From the NCBI GenBank assembly GCA_003096535.1, contig QEKJ01000001.1:186001-250000 (forward strand): DNA of 64,000 nucleotides. The letters are read 5' to 3'. The notes under the pieces were generated by a model, which saw only the letters and a list, made by a program, of their open reading frames with translations, had not been told where the DNA came from and ran no database searches. Both the position numbers and the translations under genes were made by a program. Below are positions 62,378 through 64,000 of the stretch, one piece after another (positions within the stretch are counted from its first letter, which is position 1; each line of letters starts with the position of its first letter). The DNA comes from Agathobaculum butyriciproducens (GTDB taxonomy: Bacteria > Bacillota > Clostridia > Oscillospirales > Butyricicoccaceae).

Positions 62378-63847
62378 TCATTTCTTGGGGAACAGCAGCT
62401 TTTTCTTGCCGTTGGCCAGTCTGTCCGCCGCCTGAATGTACTCAAGCGGATATTTCGGATTGTTCGCGCGCTCGATCCAGCCGGTCTCGCGCACGACGCG
62501 CTTGGAAACACCGCCCGCACCGAGCGACAGAATGGTCTGCAGCTCCTCCATCATGCTCACGTTGTAGAAGCATTCGGTGCCCGGCTTGCACCAGCCGACG
62601 TTCTCAAAGCCGCCTGCCATAAATTTCTGCCGGTAAAGATAATACGGACCGTAGCCTGCGTTCTGCAGCGCGTGCGATGCTCCATCCAGCATTTGAGAAA
62701 CGGTCTCGCGCTGTGCGGCGGCAGCCGCCTTATCGGTCAGATCAGCGCCGCGCTTGATGGCGAGCGTATGCACCGTGATATTCTCCGGCGAAAGATTCAG
62801 CAAAGTATCCACAGTCTGTGCAAAAGTCTCGGCAGTGTCTCCGGTCAGACCCGCAATGAGATCCATGTTGATCTCGTCAAAGCCCGCCTGCCGCGCCTCG
62901 TCAAACGCGCGGAGCACGTCTGCTGAGCCGTGTTTTCTGCCGATTGCGGCCAGAACGGCGTCATTCATGCTCTGCGGGTTGATGCTCACGCGGCCAACGC
63001 CCGCGCTTTTGAGCACGCGCAGCTTTTCCGGTGTGATGGTATCCGGACGGCCCGCTTCTACAGTATATTCGCGCAAATGCGAAAAATCAAAGTGATTTTC
63101 GAGCGCCGACAGCAGCCGTGCCAGCTGATGTTCGTCCAGCGTGGTCGGTGTGCCGCCGCCAATGTAGACGCTCTGCACCTGCTTGCCCGCTGCGCGGACA
63201 AGCGCGGCTGTCTCCTCGATCTCGCGGCAGAGCGTGTCCAGATACGGCTCGATGAGTTTACCGGACTGCGCCGTGGTTGCCGATACGAACGAGCAGTAAT
63301 AGCACCTCGACGGACAGAACGGAATACCGACGTACAGCGAAATATCGTTTTCACCGATGGTCTTGTCCATCTCCATCGCAGTTGCGGCTGCACGAATCGT
63401 CAGCGCCGTGCGCTCGGGCGAAACGTGAAAGTGCTCGCGCAGCTCGACCGCCGCCTCGCCGCGCGTCATGCCGCGCTCGATCATGCCGCGCGCCAGCTTG
63501 GCCGGACGCACGCCGGTCAGGCTGCCCCAGACCGGAGCCTGCGGCAGGAACGGCACGACCGCGTCGTACACGGTCGTTTTCACCAGTTCGGTGATGGTGC
63601 GCTTGTAGTCCAGCGTTTCCAGTCCGGTAACGGACGCGCGCTTTTCCGCCTCATACACTGCGCCGTCCATGCAGACGATCGCACGTGCGGCAGCTTCGCC
63701 GTTCTCCTCGCTCAAAATGCTGCGGCAGTACGGCTCGGTGAGCTGCTCGGCGGTGTCCGCCCTGCTCAGCGTTTCGGTCGGCAGCAGATGAAACAGCATT
63801 TCCTCTACCGCGTGTTTCAGTTCGTGATTTTCCAGTGTATAGATCAT
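62378..63847 (-). CDS. hemZ: Coproporphyrinogen III dehydrogenase HemZ (radical SAM)
   Basis: Oxygen-independent coproporphyrinogen oxidase-like radical SAM enzyme. It has 489 residues: an N-terminal domain, then the cluster motif IPFCPSRCYYCSFVSAT (CxxxCxxC, about 178), VYIGGGTPTTLDEHQLARLL, and VGRVSINPQSMNDAVLAAIG. Whether this organism makes heme is not clear from the window; HemZ homologues also occur in non-heme clostridia. The ATG overlaps the stop of the upstream MBL gene by three bases. Confidence 0.93.
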   Translation of the reverse strand: MIYTLENHELKHAVEEMLFHLLPTETLSRADTAEQLTEPYCRSILSEENGEAAARAIVCMDGAVYEAEKRASVTGLETLDYKRTITELVKTTVYDAVVPFLPQAPVWGSLTGVRPAKLARGMIERGMTRGEAAVELREHFHVSPERTALTIRAAATAMEMDKTIGENDISLYVGIPFCPSRCYYCSFVSATTAQSGKLIEPYLDTLCREIEETAALVRAAGKQVQSVYIGGGTPTTLDEHQLARLLSALENHFDFSHLREYTVEAGRPDTITPEKLRVLKSAGVGRVSINPQSMNDAVLAAIGRKHGSADVLRAFDEARQAGFDEINMDLIAGLTGDTAETFAQTVDTLLNLSPENITVHTLAIKRGADLTDKAAAAAQRETVSQMLDGASHALQNAGYGPYYLYRQKFMAGGFENVGWCKPGTECFYNVSMMEELQTILSLGAGGVSKRVVRETGWIERANNPKYPLEYIQAADRLANGKKKLLFPKK

Positions 63848-64000
63848 TTTCCCATCGCCTGCAGCATATATGGATTGTATGCGCGTTCCTCGTTCAGCGT
63901 AGAAATGCCTTCGTGACCGGGGAATACCTTGTAATCGCCGTCAAGGTCATGCAGACGCTTCAAAGAGCGCAGCATGGCAGAGAAATCGCCGCCCTCAAGG
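63844..64000 (-). CDS. MBL-fold metallohydrolase, C-terminal fragment (rest outside window)
   Basis: The last ~52 residues of a metallo-beta-lactamase-fold hydrolase are visible (MLRSLKRLHDLDGDYKVFPG, then HEGISTLNEERAYNPYMLQA). YKVFPGHE..ST..ERxxNPY is the C-terminal signature of the glyoxalase II-like YqgX/YcbL group. It overlaps hemZ by four bases, a pairing common in Clostridia. Confidence 0.85.
   Translation of the reverse strand, partial: LEGGDFSAMLRSLKRLHDLDGDYKVFPGHEGISTLNEERAYNPYMLQAMGK

Overview
The window looks like the chromosome of a GC-rich, spore-forming member of the Clostridia, most likely in the Oscillospirales/Butyricicoccaceae neighbourhood. This is inferred from spoIIE, yabP/yabQ and a spoVB-like flippase, a type-Z S14, a T-box leader on pheST, a large SRP RNA with an Alu-type helix next to dnaX, and the clostridial polyamine cluster. 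Species-level placement is not possible from this sequence alone. Coding density is ordinary. The intergenic regions are unusual: they are rich in palindromic repeats.

Layout. 1-5008 (minus): polyamine cluster speD, an Orn/Lys/Arg-type decarboxylase, speE and a truncated carboxynorspermidine/saccharopine dehydrogenase. 5009-5795: repeats, a candidate small RNA and a possible speD attenuator. 5796-10633: wall amidase, DAHP synthase, PdaA-like deacetylase, and an exported stalk-domain protein. 10742-14770 (minus): pheS-pheT under a T-box. 15242-22219 (minus): rpsJ to rpsZ ribosomal operon, which ends in a terminator straight after rpsZ. 22722-28760 (minus): ECF sigma/anti-sigma pair, dusB, a DedA protein, a small membrane protein, spoIIE. 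29546-33707 (minus): MarR regulator plus a heterodimeric ABC exporter. 34381-40613: HD hydrolase, alkyltransferase-like protein, gdhA, prfC, recR. 40613-45917 (minus): ybaB, dnaX, a CRISPR remnant, SRP RNA and PBP1A. 46267-50710 (plus): BofC-like protein, IreB, a candidate type I toxin-antitoxin locus, YgiQ-type radical SAM protein, lipoprotein, Lrp regulator. 51211-54915 (minus): rsmA, hpf, fumarase alpha, amidohydrolase. 56143-64000 (minus): S1 protein, divIC, yabQ, yabP, rqcP, hup, mazG, spoVB-like, zinc-ribbon protein, kinase, hemZ, truncated MBL hydrolase.

The most interesting material is non-coding. (a) A modular repeat family (called R here) occurs as ~300-380 bp arms at four places and as inverted two-arm palindromes of ~0.8 and ~1.1 kb at two places. 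(b) A MITE-like palindrome family (called P here) has copies of ~85 and ~160 bp. (c) Short REP-like palindromes lie inside the pheST transcription unit and elsewhere. (d) Tandem arrays of 3-12 unrelated perfect hairpins occupy intergenic regions in or next to the spe, S10, gdhA and ffs-dnaX units. (e) A compact locus at 47.1-47.4 kb has the features of a type I toxin-antitoxin module with a 22-residue hydrophobic peptide. (f) A two-to-three-repeat, cas-less type I-C CRISPR relic lies upstream of dnaX.

Repeat family names (R, P, REP) are labels used only here. All assignments come from reading the sequence; no database search was run.
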